Assembly (NCBI RefSeq): GCF_001936625.1
Contig: NZ_MSDU01000003.1
Span: 1-64,000 of the forward strand
Origin: Domibacillus antri
GTDB lineage: Bacteria > Bacillota > Bacilli > Bacillales > Domibacillaceae
DNA length: 64,000 bases
Direction of reading: 5' to 3'
The notes beneath the pieces are model-generated. The model was not told the origin of the DNA. It ran no database searches and saw only the letters and a program-made list of their open reading frames with translations. A program made the position numbers and the translations under genes. Of the stretch, positions 38,142 through 46,126 are shown in pieces; the stretch's first letter is position 1, and every line of letters begins with the position of its first letter.

Positions 38142-38158
38142 TGTTATATTAAATAACA
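38142..38158 (+). promoter_or_regulatory. TnrA/GlnR-type box, tnrA-proximal
   Basis: TGTTATATTAAATAACA, a near-perfect palindrome that matches 11 of 13 consensus positions. It lies just upstream of the tnrA promoter and suggests autoregulation. Confidence 0.65.
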
Positions 38159-38166
38159 TTATTTCG

Positions 38167-38195
38167 TTACACTTTTGACATAACTTCGATATAAT
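38167..38195 (+). promoter_or_regulatory. candidate tnrA promoter
   Basis: A TTACAC -35 box (38167-38172), a 17-nt spacer and a TATAAT -10 box (38190-38195), 28 nt before the tnrA start. Confidence 0.6.
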
Positions 38196-38223
38196 ACATT
38201 TAAAACCTGTTTGAGGTGAGTGT

Positions 38224-38553
38224 ATGACGGATGAAGAAAAAACGTACAAAACAAAAAAAGTGATTACCATCGGCATCGTGAGTGAGCTGACCGGATTATC
38301 AGAAAGACAGATCCGCTATTACGAAGAACGGAGGCTCATTTTCCCCGGGCGGTCCGACCGCGGTACACGAAAATATTCATTCGCGGACGTTGAGACGTTA
38401 ATGGATATCGCCAACCAGATGGAAGATGGTGTGCGGACGTTTGAAATCAGACAGGAAATGAAGAAGAAACCAAGTGAACAAAAAATGAAGCGTAATATGA
38501 TCAAGGGGCAGCTAAACGCCCGGTTCGGCATTCAAAACGGTCTAAAAAAATAA
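38224..38553 (+). CDS. tnrA: MerR-family global nitrogen regulator TnrA
   Basis: A 109-residue MerR-type regulator. The recognition region is [24 protein letters not shown], followed by the wing with [15 protein letters not shown]. The short C-terminus [14 protein letters not shown] resembles the glutamine-synthetase-sensing tail of TnrA rather than the longer GlnR tail. TnrA activates nitrogen-scavenging genes under nitrogen limitation, which fits its place opposite nirBD. GAGGTG precedes the ATG. Confidence 0.9.
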   Translation: MTDEEKTYKTKKVITIGIVSELTGLSERQIRYYEERRLIFPGRSDRGTRKYSFADVETLMDIANQMEDGVRTFEIRQEMKKKPSEQKMKRNMIKGQLNARFGIQNGLKK

Positions 38554-38582
38554 GACTTGCCGCAGCAAGTCTTATTTCTTTT
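38545..38582. terminator. bidirectional terminator between tnrA and the chemoreceptor gene
   Basis: A 13-bp perfect stem AAATAAGACTTGC and its complement with a 4-nt loop, with A-rich and T-rich flanks. It serves convergent transcripts. Confidence 0.9.
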
Positions 38583-39402
38583 CCTCTATTAAATATGTAT
38601 CCAATATTTGCATTGCTTCCCGAAGAGACAGATTAATTTCTTCAATTCCTTTTAATTGATTATCACCGACTTCCACAATATGACCGATTGATCCAGAGAT
38701 GGACTGCACCACTTCCTGCACATCTCTAATTGACGATTCCATAATGGATGTAAATTCGAATATATTCGTTGATAATTTTTGTATTTCACTCGCGACGACC
38801 GCAAATCCCTTCCCCGCTTCTCCCGCACGCGACGCTTCAATGCGTGCATTAATCCCCAAGAGCTGGACGTTTTTTGCAATATAGTTAATATTTTGAATGA
38901 TATCATCAATTTTTTTCAGTTTTTCTTCCGACTGCTTCTGCTCCTCTGCAAGCGTACTGCTGATCGACACAAGCGAATTGGCTCCGTCATTCATTTTTTC
39001 CATATTTGTATTGACAGCAGTAAGGGACGATTCCACATGTTCATGAAATTTTTTTAAAATTTTCTCATATTTCGTTTCAAGTGCAACGCCGAGACCGCCG
39101 ATCACCTGTCTGTTTTCATCATGAATCGGCACAACGCCGGCAGTCAGCGGCAAATTATACAAATGTTCCGGAATTTTCATGACCATCTTCTTATTTTCTC
39201 TCACTGCAGCAAAAAGCGGCGTCTCCCGGCTGACCGTCTCTCCTGCTTTAATGCCCAGATTAAACTTTTCTCCCGGAAAGGAACCGAGACAAACACCATT
39301 CTCGTCGATAATCGTCATATTTGAATCAATCGGCAGCGCTCCCTTTAAAACAGGCACAGTCTTTAACAATTGGTCCAGCAGCGGATGTGTATGATTTTCC
39401 AA
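38572..39402 (-). CDS. soluble methyl-accepting chemotaxis-type receptor (YfmS-like)
   Basis: A 276-residue cytoplasmic receptor with no membrane helix. An N-terminal sensor of about 110 residues is followed by a short MCP signalling hairpin whose tip GINARIEASRAGEAGKGFAVVA is intact. Size and layout match the soluble chemoreceptor YfmS of B. subtilis. It likely feeds a cytoplasmic signal into CheA/CheW. It is a single-gene unit. Confidence 0.87.
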   Translation of the reverse strand: MENHTHPLLDQLLKTVPVLKGALPIDSNMTIIDENGVCLGSFPGEKFNLGIKAGETVSRETPLFAAVRENKKMVMKIPEHLYNLPLTAGVVPIHDENRQVIGGLGVALETKYEKILKKFHEHVESSLTAVNTNMEKMNDGANSLVSISSTLAEEQKQSEEKLKKIDDIIQNINYIAKNVQLLGINARIEASRAGEAGKGFAVVASEIQKLSTNIFEFTSIMESSIRDVQEVVQSISGSIGHIVEVGDNQLKGIEEINLSLREAMQILDTYLIEEKK

Positions 39403-39575
39403 ATTAAAACCCTCCGTCTATGCATTGATGACATCATTATAACAATAGACTGACAAAGAAAACATATGATTACAGAAAATTCTAATTCACTATGTCGTAT
39501 GAAGCGATTGAAACGTTCAGAATCTTAAATAGAATATTCAAAATGATTTTTTAAATTGACAAATATGAAAGGTAT

Positions 39576-39605
39576 TTGCTACTTTCATAACTATATAAAT
39601 ATAAT
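39576..39605 (+). promoter_or_regulatory. candidate promoter of the lysine riboswitch transcript
   Basis: TTGCTA (39576-39581), an 18-nt spacer and TATAAT (39600-39605). The predicted start falls just before the riboswitch P1 stem. The upstream stretch from 39403 is AT-rich and holds no gene. Confidence 0.55.
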
Positions 39606-39619
39606 ATAAAACCCTCATT

Positions 39620-39812
39620 ACTATCTCGATGGGGTAGAGGTTGCAATAATTAATAGTAGCTTACTTGAAGTCTGATGGGACTGTTGATTGTATGTCGAAA
39701 GGAATTATTGCCGAAGTAGGAAAAATCCATTTTATTTTTCTATACTGGGTTTACATCAAACAGGTGTAAAACTGTCACAGATTCTTTCTGTGGAGAGCTA
39801 TGCTGAGATAGT
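39620..39812 (+). promoter_or_regulatory. lysine riboswitch (L-box)
   Basis: An L-box lysine aptamer. The P1 stem pairs ACTATCTC (39620-39627) with GAGATAGT (39805-39812). Conserved blocks GGTAGAGGTTGC, GCCGAAGTAGG, CTGGGTTTAC and CTGTCACAG followed by TGTGGAGAGCTATG are in the known order. Lysine binding is expected to favour the terminator at 39837 and switch off the permease gene. Confidence 0.92.
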
Positions 39813-39836
39813 TTGCGGGGGTATAACCATTTATTT

Positions 39837-39868
39837 AAAACGCAAAGGTTTTTTCCTTTGCGTTTTTT
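39837..39868 (+). terminator. riboswitch-controlled terminator
   Basis: A 12-bp stem AAAACGCAAAGG/CCTTTGCGTTTT with a six-T loop and a T-rich tail, between the aptamer and the ribosome site of the permease gene. Confidence 0.88.
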
Positions 39869-39886
39869 CATTAGGAGGATATAGAA

Positions 39887-41284
39887 ATGGAGAAGAAATG
39901 GGGATTTTGGCTATTAACCGCTATTGTCGTTGGAAATATGGTCGGTTCCGGGATCTTTATGCTGCCCAGCACATTAGCGCAGATGGCGAGTCCATTAGGT
40001 GTTGCCATCGCCTGGCTGCTTACAGGTTTTGGTGTATTAATGATCGCACTCGTATTCAGCACGCTTTCGAATCGACAGCCGGAATTAACAGGCGGGCCAC
40101 AAAGTTATGCCCGTGCACTATTTAATAACCCCAAATACGGAAAAACAGCTGGATTCTCAATGGTGTGGGGATACTGGGTAGCAAACTGGATCAGCAATGT
40201 CGCGATCATAACCAGTTTCGCTGGATATTTGTCTACTTTTTTCCCTATTATGAGGAGCGAATATATTCTTTTCACAGCCGGATCTCAAGAAATCGGATTG
40301 GGAAGAATCGTAACTTTTATTGTCTGCAGTCTTTTATTATGGGGTACTCATTTTATTTTAATAACAAGTATGACGAGTGCCGGTAAATTAAACTTCGTTG
40401 CAACCGCATCAAAAGTGATCGGGTTCATGCTCATTATTACAGCCGCTCTTTTTGCATTTGATTTATCTACTATCGGGGATTTATATACACCCATTGTTGA
40501 TGGAGAAGGAACATCGCACGGGCTGCTCAGCCAAATTAACCTGGCCGCCATCTCCACTTTATGGGCATTTGTCGGCATTGAATCGGCTGTTATCTTATCC
40601 GGACGGGCAAAATCGCAGCGGGATGTCAGCCGGGCAACGGTAACAGGACTTCTCATAGCACTCGTTATTTACATGGCGATTACATTATTAATCATGGGTG
40701 TGCTTCCTCAAGAAGTATTAAAAACATCAGATAAACCATTTGTCGATGCCCTCTCTGTCATGATCGGCGATACGGGCGCCACAATTATGGCTCTTTTAGC
40801 GATCATTTCGTTATTCGGCTCAACGATTGGCTGGATTTTGTTAAGTTCAGAAATACCTTATCATGCTGCTAAGACTGGGATCTTCCCTGCCTATTTTGCG
40901 AAATCAAACAAAAAAGGCAGCCCTGTCCGCGCCTTAACTGTGACAAATATGATGTCTCAAATTTTTATTTTCTCAACGATTTCAGGAACAATCAGTGAAG
41001 CTTATACATTTTTAACAACATCGGCGACACTTGCTTACTTAATTCCTTATTTGGTATCCGCCGCCTTTCTTTTAAAAATGACCGTGAAAGGGGATACGTA
41101 CAATCCCGGCGAAAAAATGCGTATATCGAATGGCATAATCGCTCTCTTTGCCTTCATATATTCCGTATGGGTGATCAAATCTGGAACGGCTGACTGGACG
41201 ACATTTACGTTAGGGATCGGCTTGTTTTTATTGGGGGTTATTCTTTATCCCCTGCTTATCCGTATTCGTTTAATTAAATCATAA
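39887..41284 (+). CDS. yvsH: lysine-regulated APC-family amino acid permease (YvsH-like)
   Basis: A 465-residue APC-superfamily transporter with about twelve membrane helices. The substrate-site motif is GNMVGSGIFMLPS in helix 1, and the segment WAFVGIESAVILSGRAKSQRDV is typical of basic amino acid/polyamine antiporters. The lysine riboswitch directly upstream shows it handles lysine, most likely as an importer or exchanger. AGGAGG lies 8 nt before the ATG. Confidence 0.9.
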   Translation: MEKKWGFWLLTAIVVGNMVGSGIFMLPSTLAQMASPLGVAIAWLLTGFGVLMIALVFSTLSNRQPELTGGPQSYARALFNNPKYGKTAGFSMVWGYWVANWISNVAIITSFAGYLSTFFPIMRSEYILFTAGSQEIGLGRIVTFIVCSLLLWGTHFILITSMTSAGKLNFVATASKVIGFMLIITAALFAFDLSTIGDLYTPIVDGEGTSHGLLSQINLAAISTLWAFVGIESAVILSGRAKSQRDVSRATVTGLLIALVIYMAITLLIMGVLPQEVLKTSDKPFVDALSVMIGDTGATIMALLAIISLFGSTIGWILLSSEIPYHAAKTGIFPAYFAKSNKKGSPVRALTVTNMMSQIFIFSTISGTISEAYTFLTTSATLAYLIPYLVSAAFLLKMTVKGDTYNPGEKMRISNGIIALFAFIYSVWVIKSGTADWTTFTLGIGLFLLGVILYPLLIRIRLIKS

Positions 41285-41301
41285 TCCAATTGCGCGAACA
41301 C

Positions 41302-41345
41302 AGAAAAGAGCGGCCCCTGCTTTTAAGGACGCTCTTTTCTGTTGG
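41302..41345 (+). terminator. terminator after the lysine permease gene
   Basis: A 10-bp stem AGAAAAGAGC/GCTCTTTTCT with a 19-nt loop, just after the stop codon. The tail is only moderately T-rich. Confidence 0.65.
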
Positions 41346-41438
41346 CTATTTTATTTATTCCTTTTTTATAAATGACAATCACATTCACTAACCATAACGT
41401 TTCAAAATTCGGATCATCGAGTAAAACAACCCGATTAA

Positions 41439-41528
41439 TTACGGCAATGTCATCGCATTATGCTTTTTAATGACCTGTTTGATCATTTTCGGACCCACGC
41501 CCGCAAAATCCATGTTAGATAAGCCCAT
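41439..41528 (-). CDS. possible 29-residue small protein
   Basis: A short frame with the sequence GLSNMDFAGVGPKMIKQ after the initial Met, bounded by TGA upstream and TAA downstream. Its composition looks protein-like, but the ribosome site is weak (GAGCGG). It may be a remnant. It lies in the otherwise gene-free gap between the lysine permease and the ABC importer. Confidence 0.3.
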   Translation of the reverse strand: MGLSNMDFAGVGPKMIKQVIKKHNAMTLP

Positions 41529-41548
41529 TTTATCCGCTCATTTTGGCA

Positions 41549-41605
41549 TTAAAAAGGCAAATAAAAAGCGTTTTAAAGCGCTTTTCATTTGCCCTTTTTT
41601 TCATA
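41549..41605 (-). terminator. terminator after the sulfonate/nitrate-type ABC operon
   Basis: A long imperfect hairpin, AAAAAGGCAAATAAAAAGCG pairing with CGCTTTTCATTTGCCCTTTTT, follows the permease gene on the minus strand and ends in a T run. Confidence 0.8.
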
Positions 41606-41634
41606 CACATAGCTGCTTCAATCTTCAAATTTTG

Positions 41635-42390
41635 TTATGAACGCGGTGCCCAGGAAGCAAATCGTTTCTTTAGCGGCTGTAACAAGACGAGCTCAAAGAA
41701 TAAAGCCATCAAGCCGATTGTAATAATCCCTACCATAACGAGAGAAGAATTCGCCATTTGGCCGCTCGTTGAAATGAGCCATCCAATCCCGGCATCGCCG
41801 CCAATCATTTCGGCCGCGACCAATGAACGCCACGCAATCCCAAAGCCGACAATCACACCGCTGAAGGCAGATGGCATTACTTCAGGCAAATACACATACC
41901 GGGCTAATTGAAAACGATTGGCCCCGAAGCTCAAGGCGGCTCTTATATGCGACTGTTTAATTAACTCCATCCCTTGTATCACATTCACCAGGATCGGGAA
42001 AAAGGCCGCCATGACGATGACCGCAATCATCGGCGCATTCCCTAAATCGAGCAAAAGGATAAACAATGGCGCCCACGCCATTGGAGGCGTTGCCTGAAAA
42101 AAAGAAACAATCGGGTTCAAAAACAACCGAAACGGATGACTTAAACCCGCTAACGTGCCAACGAGAAACGCACTAACCGCCGCTATGCTAAATCCGATCC
42201 CTAAACGATATAAGCTGATCCCGACATGGTCATAAAATTCCGCCGATGCCAATTGCACTGTAAACTCATTAATAACAACAAGAGGTCCCGGAAAAATAAG
42301 ATCAGGATAGCGGCTTGCGATTGCTGTCCAAACAAGAAAAAGAAACGGAATCGATAAACTTCCCCATACCCACTTTTTCCAGCCGATCAT
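41635..42390 (-). CDS. ABC transporter permease, sulfonate/nitrate/taurine type
   Basis: A 251-residue BPD-type inner-membrane permease (SsuC/TauC family) with about six helices and the EAA-type loop around ALSFGANRFQLARYVYLPEVMPSAFSGVIVG. It follows the binding-protein gene with a 1-bp gap. The substrate is uncertain: sulfonates, taurine, nitrate or a pyrimidine-like compound are all handled by this family. Confidence 0.87.
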   Translation of the reverse strand: MIGWKKWVWGSLSIPFLFLVWTAIASRYPDLIFPGPLVVINEFTVQLASAEFYDHVGISLYRLGIGFSIAAVSAFLVGTLAGLSHPFRLFLNPIVSFFQATPPMAWAPLFILLLDLGNAPMIAVIVMAAFFPILVNVIQGMELIKQSHIRAALSFGANRFQLARYVYLPEVMPSAFSGVIVGFGIAWRSLVAAEMIGGDAGIGWLISTSGQMANSSLVMVGIITIGLMALFFELVLLQPLKKRFASWAPRS

Positions 42391-42391
42391 G

Positions 42392-43405
42392 TTACTCTAC
42401 CCAACCCTGATCAAACATGGCCTCTACATCAAACGGCTGTTCAATCATTTTCAACTCATAGTTCATATCCGCCACTTCTTGATAAAAGGCAAAATCTTCT
42501 TCCGTTATTTTGTCATCAAAGCTGTGACGCTCTAACGCTTTTAGCAGGACGTCTTTTGCTTCCCATGCTTTGCCGTTTTGATCTGTGATACCCGGTACAT
42601 TATAGTTATTCACCAAAATATCAGCAGCTTCATCTTTATTTTCTTGAATAAATTGAATGGACTCTTTATGGCCTGCCATAAATTTTTCGACCGTCTCAGG
42701 CTGACTGCTCAACAAGTCCTCTGTCGCTAAGATCACAAGGGCAGGGTCCGGCATTTCCTTTATTACATTTACGCCGCGCAATTCAGCGATGGATAAAAAC
42801 GGTTCAGCAGCGACCGCTGCATCAACGCTTCCTTTGCTGAGGGCTTGTTCCATGACAGGCATTTGCATTTGGGTAATCGTTACATCCGATTCTGCTAAAT
42901 TCGCTTCCGGCAAGACGAGTCCGCGAAGAAGAACATCCGCCCCGCTCCCTTTCACAATAGAACCGATTTTTTTCCCTTTTAAATCTTCCACACTTTCAAT
43001 GCCCGAGTCTGGGTTTACCATCAGGCCGAACTTCCCGTCACTTACTTTTGCGATCGCTTTAATTTCCGCACCGCGGGAAACCCAGTTGACAGCCGCAGGA
43101 ACGCCGGCATAGGCGATATCCAGTTTCCCCGAAGATAACGCTTTGTATAAATCAGGTCCATTTGAAAAAGAATAAAATTCACTTTTCAATCCCTGTGCAT
43201 CGATCAACTTTTCACTTTCCGCTATAACGGCGGGTGCATTAGACAAAATATTGACATAGCCAATGCGAATGGTTTCACCGGCATTTTCTTCTGCTGCCTC
43301 ATCCGTTTCCGAATTGCCGCCGCATCCCGCAAGAATGAGCGTGATTATTGTTAATAACATGAATAAGCGTAATGAGTACTTCTTCTTTGCTGTTATATGT
43401 TTCAC
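42392..43405 (-). CDS. ABC transporter substrate-binding lipoprotein, SsuA/NMT1-like
   Basis: A 337-residue lipoprotein with lipobox LILAGC. The mature part is an SsuA/TauA/NMT1-type periplasmic-binding protein (RIGYVNILSNAPAVIAESEKLI, LKGKKIGSIVKGSGADVLLRG). The frame opens at 43420, but GGAGG 8 nt before a GTG at 43405 marks the start. The ligand cannot be told from sequence. Confidence 0.87.
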   Translation of the reverse strand: MKHITAKKKYSLRLFMLLTIITLILAGCGGNSETDEAAEENAGETIRIGYVNILSNAPAVIAESEKLIDAQGLKSEFYSFSNGPDLYKALSSGKLDIAYAGVPAAVNWVSRGAEIKAIAKVSDGKFGLMVNPDSGIESVEDLKGKKIGSIVKGSGADVLLRGLVLPEANLAESDVTITQMQMPVMEQALSKGSVDAAVAAEPFLSIAELRGVNVIKEMPDPALVILATEDLLSSQPETVEKFMAGHKESIQFIQENKDEAADILVNNYNVPGITDQNGKAWEAKDVLLKALERHSFDDKITEEDFAFYQEVADMNYELKMIEQPFDVEAMFDQGWVE

Positions 43406-43425
43406 TTTTTCTTCCTCCATCTTTC

Positions 43426-44220
43426 TTAAATTCCCGAACCGGATTGTTCCCCTTTGTGGACATGGCCCTCTTTTAAATGTTGAATCAGCTGTCTTTTGTA
43501 TTCGTTAAATGCGGGCGTCAACCGCACCTCCAAATTGCGGGGACGCGGAAGGGAAACGTCGATTAAATCCAGAATCTCGCCGCCGCCATTTTGCATCACG
43601 ACCACTCGATCCGATAAATATACGGCTTCATCAATGCTATGTGTGACCAATATAATCGTCATACCGGTTTGTTCTTGAATGCGCATCAATTCATCCTGCA
43701 TGTTTTCCCTTGTTTGTGCATCCAGTGCACTGAAAGGTTCATCCATCAATAAAATTTCAGGGTTTGTGACGAGCGTGCGTGCAATCGCCACACGCTGTTT
43801 CATTCCACCGGATAAATCATGAATACTGGCGTTTTCATAACCGGATAAGCCGACTAATTGAATGGCCTCCATACTTTTTTCGATTCTTTCTTTCTTGTCC
43901 ATACTTTGTATTTTCAAGCCGAATGCTACATTGTCGATGACATTCAGCCATGGAAAAAGAGCCAAATCCTGAAAGACAACAGCGCGATCCGGTCCCGGTT
44001 TTTTAACAGGTGTTTGATTGACGTATATTTCACCGCTTGTAGGCTGGACAAATCCCGCTATCACATTTAATAATGAGCTTTTTCCGCAGCCGCTTGGTCC
44101 GACTATGCTGACAAACTCACCTTTCTTTATATGAGCGGAGACATTTTTAAAGATTGTCCTCTTTCCATCATAAGAAAGATTTAGATTTTCTATGGTTAAT
44201 TTATTATTTTGTTTAACCAA
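43426..44220 (-). CDS. ABC transporter ATPase, SsuB/TauB-like
   Basis: A 264-residue ATPase. Walker A is GPSGCGKSS, the signature LSGGMKQRVAIA, Walker B ILLMDEPFSALD and the switch histidine VTHSIDEA. The frame opens at 44265, but GGGAGG before a TTG at 44220 indicates the start LVKQNNKLTIENLNL. It is the first gene of the three-gene importer operon. Confidence 0.89.
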   Translation of the reverse strand: MVKQNNKLTIENLNLSYDGKRTIFKNVSAHIKKGEFVSIVGPSGCGKSSLLNVIAGFVQPTSGEIYVNQTPVKKPGPDRAVVFQDLALFPWLNVIDNVAFGLKIQSMDKKERIEKSMEAIQLVGLSGYENASIHDLSGGMKQRVAIARTLVTNPEILLMDEPFSALDAQTRENMQDELMRIQEQTGMTIILVTHSIDEAVYLSDRVVVMQNGGGEILDLIDVSLPRPRNLEVRLTPAFNEYKRQLIQHLKEGHVHKGEQSGSGI

Positions 44221-44478
44221 GATCCTGGTCCTCCCTTCTTTGAATTTAATTCCAACTAAATTCATATGATAACCTATTATTAGACTTTATCAATATGTTT
44301 AAACAAATTCAACTCCAAATTTCTCGGCTGAATGATGAAAAGGCTTCCTTTTAATTCTAAGGAAACATCAAATAATTCATGAACTGTCCTTAAATGGAAT
44401 GTGGACATACCCTTATCGTTTGAATGTTACATAAATACATGATACGGTAGTATTAAGTAACATGAGGGAGAGAAGAAA

Positions 44479-45018
44479 GTGGAATATGTTAACCCGATAA
44501 AAAACATTCATGAAATAAAATTAATAAAGAAATTGTTAAAAAAACAATCCAGCCGTGACTATGTTTTGTTTGTATTAGGCATTAATACCGGGCTTAAAAT
44601 CAACATGCTTCTTTCTTTAAAAATGGATCAATTAGTGGACGATTCCGGTGAGATACTTTCATTTCTTCATATAGACAACCAGCGTATTTACCTTAATGAT
44701 CAAGTGAAAACGGCATTACGATTTCACTTGGAACAGAATAATCCACCGTTAAACAGCTATCTGTTTAAATCACCAAAGAGTGAATCACCTATTTCCCGGC
44801 AGCACGCCTATCGCGTTATCAATGATGCCGCACGGAAAGCCGGAATAAGCGATCAGATTGGCACACATACGCTCAGAAAGACCTTTGGGTACCACGCCTA
44901 CATAAAAGGGGTCGCTATTTCATTGATTCAAGAACGATTTCATCATGCATGCCCTTCAGATACGTTTCGTTATATAGGTATGGATGATACGGATCAGAAA
45001 ATAGATGTAAACCTTTAA
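44479..45018 (+). CDS. short tyrosine recombinase/integrase-like protein
   Basis: A 179-residue protein consisting only of the catalytic domain of tyrosine recombinases. HTLRKTFGYHAY supplies the H-x-x-R pair, and DTFRYIGM carries the nucleophile tyrosine. The first arginine motif (usually TGLR) reads TGLK, and the usual GHSS box reads FHHACPS, so activity is doubtful. GTG start after GAGGGAGAG. It has no neighbouring element and is 7 kb from the attachment site at 51960. Confidence 0.8.
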   Translation: MEYVNPIKNIHEIKLIKKLLKKQSSRDYVLFVLGINTGLKINMLLSLKMDQLVDDSGEILSFLHIDNQRIYLNDQVKTALRFHLEQNNPPLNSYLFKSPKSESPISRQHAYRVINDAARKAGISDQIGTHTLRKTFGYHAYIKGVAISLIQERFHHACPSDTFRYIGMDDTDQKIDVNL

Positions 45019-45090
45019 ATTTTATGTGATGGACTTGGGGCAGCATCTTCATTCGGCTGAAGACGGAGCACTTTTTATATCATGCATACA

Positions 45091-45134
45091 AAAAAGCTAT
45101 TAGAGAAAAATGGTTCATTTCTCTAATAGCTTAA
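45091..45134 (-). terminator. terminator after the Usp-domain gene
   Basis: A 14-bp stem AGCTATTAGAGAAA/TTTCTCTAATAGCT with a short loop and a run of T on the minus strand. Confidence 0.88.
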
Positions 45135-45161
45135 AGATCAAAGGGCTCTGCTTTATATCAG

Positions 45162-45848
45162 TTATTTTTCAAAAGTTTCTTCTTTAATAGAAGAGTGAAT
45201 AGAAGTAGGCTCCGTGATCTTATCATCGGTCACATGAAGCTGGCAGATTTTATTTTCTTTAATGAATTTAAAGACGCCGTTATTAAAATCGGTGCCCGTT
45301 TCTTTATAGAATATTCCTTCATGGATCACTTCATCAGAATGAGTAAAGCTAATCCGATGTCCTTCATCAGATTTTACTAAGTATGCTCTTGTCCCATTGT
45401 CAAAAAGGTTTTCATCGTCCTCAACAGAGCGGTCGATCGATACCACGTGAAAATCGACAAACGAGATTTCGCGTAACAGCATATTCACAAAGGATCCCTT
45501 TTTAATTTCTTCCCAGCGGCTTTGAGGGGACTGTCCCAAAATAATTTGGGTAATATCCAATTCACGCGCGACTTCTGCAATAACTTTAACTGCCGGCCGC
45601 TTTTCATTATCGCGGATGATTAATTCTTCTGCGCCGAGCTCTTCAGCCAGAGCTTTCCACTGATCAATATAGGCAGCTTTGTCAGCACTTAATTCCTCTA
45701 GAGGAAGTGAATCAACTGTCAAAATGTAAAGCGGGCAATCGAGCATGTTGGCGATTTTGCATCCGCGTTTGATTAGCCGCTCACCATTTGGACCATAATA
45801 CGCACAAACCAGGATGCTTTCATCCATCCGAGCTCTTAATTTTTTCAT
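45162..45848 (-). CDS. KdpD-like universal stress (Usp) domain protein
   Basis: A 228-residue cytoplasmic protein. The first 140 residues resemble the Usp domain of KdpD (ILVCAYYGPNGERLIKRGCKIANML, then ITQIILGQSPQSRWEE, a nucleotide-loop-like region). The last 85 residues are not recognised. There is no kinase domain. It diverges from the Mrp antiporter operon, so a link to ion homeostasis is plausible but unproven. Confidence 0.78.
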   Translation of the reverse strand: MKKLRARMDESILVCAYYGPNGERLIKRGCKIANMLDCPLYILTVDSLPLEELSADKAAYIDQWKALAEELGAEELIIRDNEKRPAVKVIAEVARELDITQIILGQSPQSRWEEIKKGSFVNMLLREISFVDFHVVSIDRSVEDDENLFDNGTRAYLVKSDEGHRISFTHSDEVIHEGIFYKETGTDFNNGVFKFIKENKICQLHVTDDKITEPTSIHSSIKEETFEK

Positions 45849-46126
45849 ACCAGTCCCACCTTTATTAAAAGTTTTAAATTAACTTCATTGTGCCCAAGTC
45901 TAGAAACGGAAACAAGTATAATGAAGATACTTTTTTATCCCGAATGTTAGAATAAAGGGGAGTGACAAAAATTTCAACCCTAAAATTTCATTATGGTTAC
46001 TTTTTATTTGTATTCCCCAATATTCCATAGGGTTCACAAGGATATACTTGTTTATTTATTTTTAATTTCGGATTATTCAAAATGAACAAATCATTACATA
46101 TAAAAAGTTAGTGAGGAGGAAACGGA

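Noticed and set aside
44266-44478. Possible riboswitch upstream of the sulfonate/nitrate-type ABC operon
   Set aside because: No TPP, SAM, purine or other known aptamer core could be matched by eye.
44479-45018. Short tyrosine recombinase as the integrase of the ssrA element
   Set aside because: It lies outside the boundary, 7 kb away on the chromosomal side of the mrp operon, and has altered catalytic residues.
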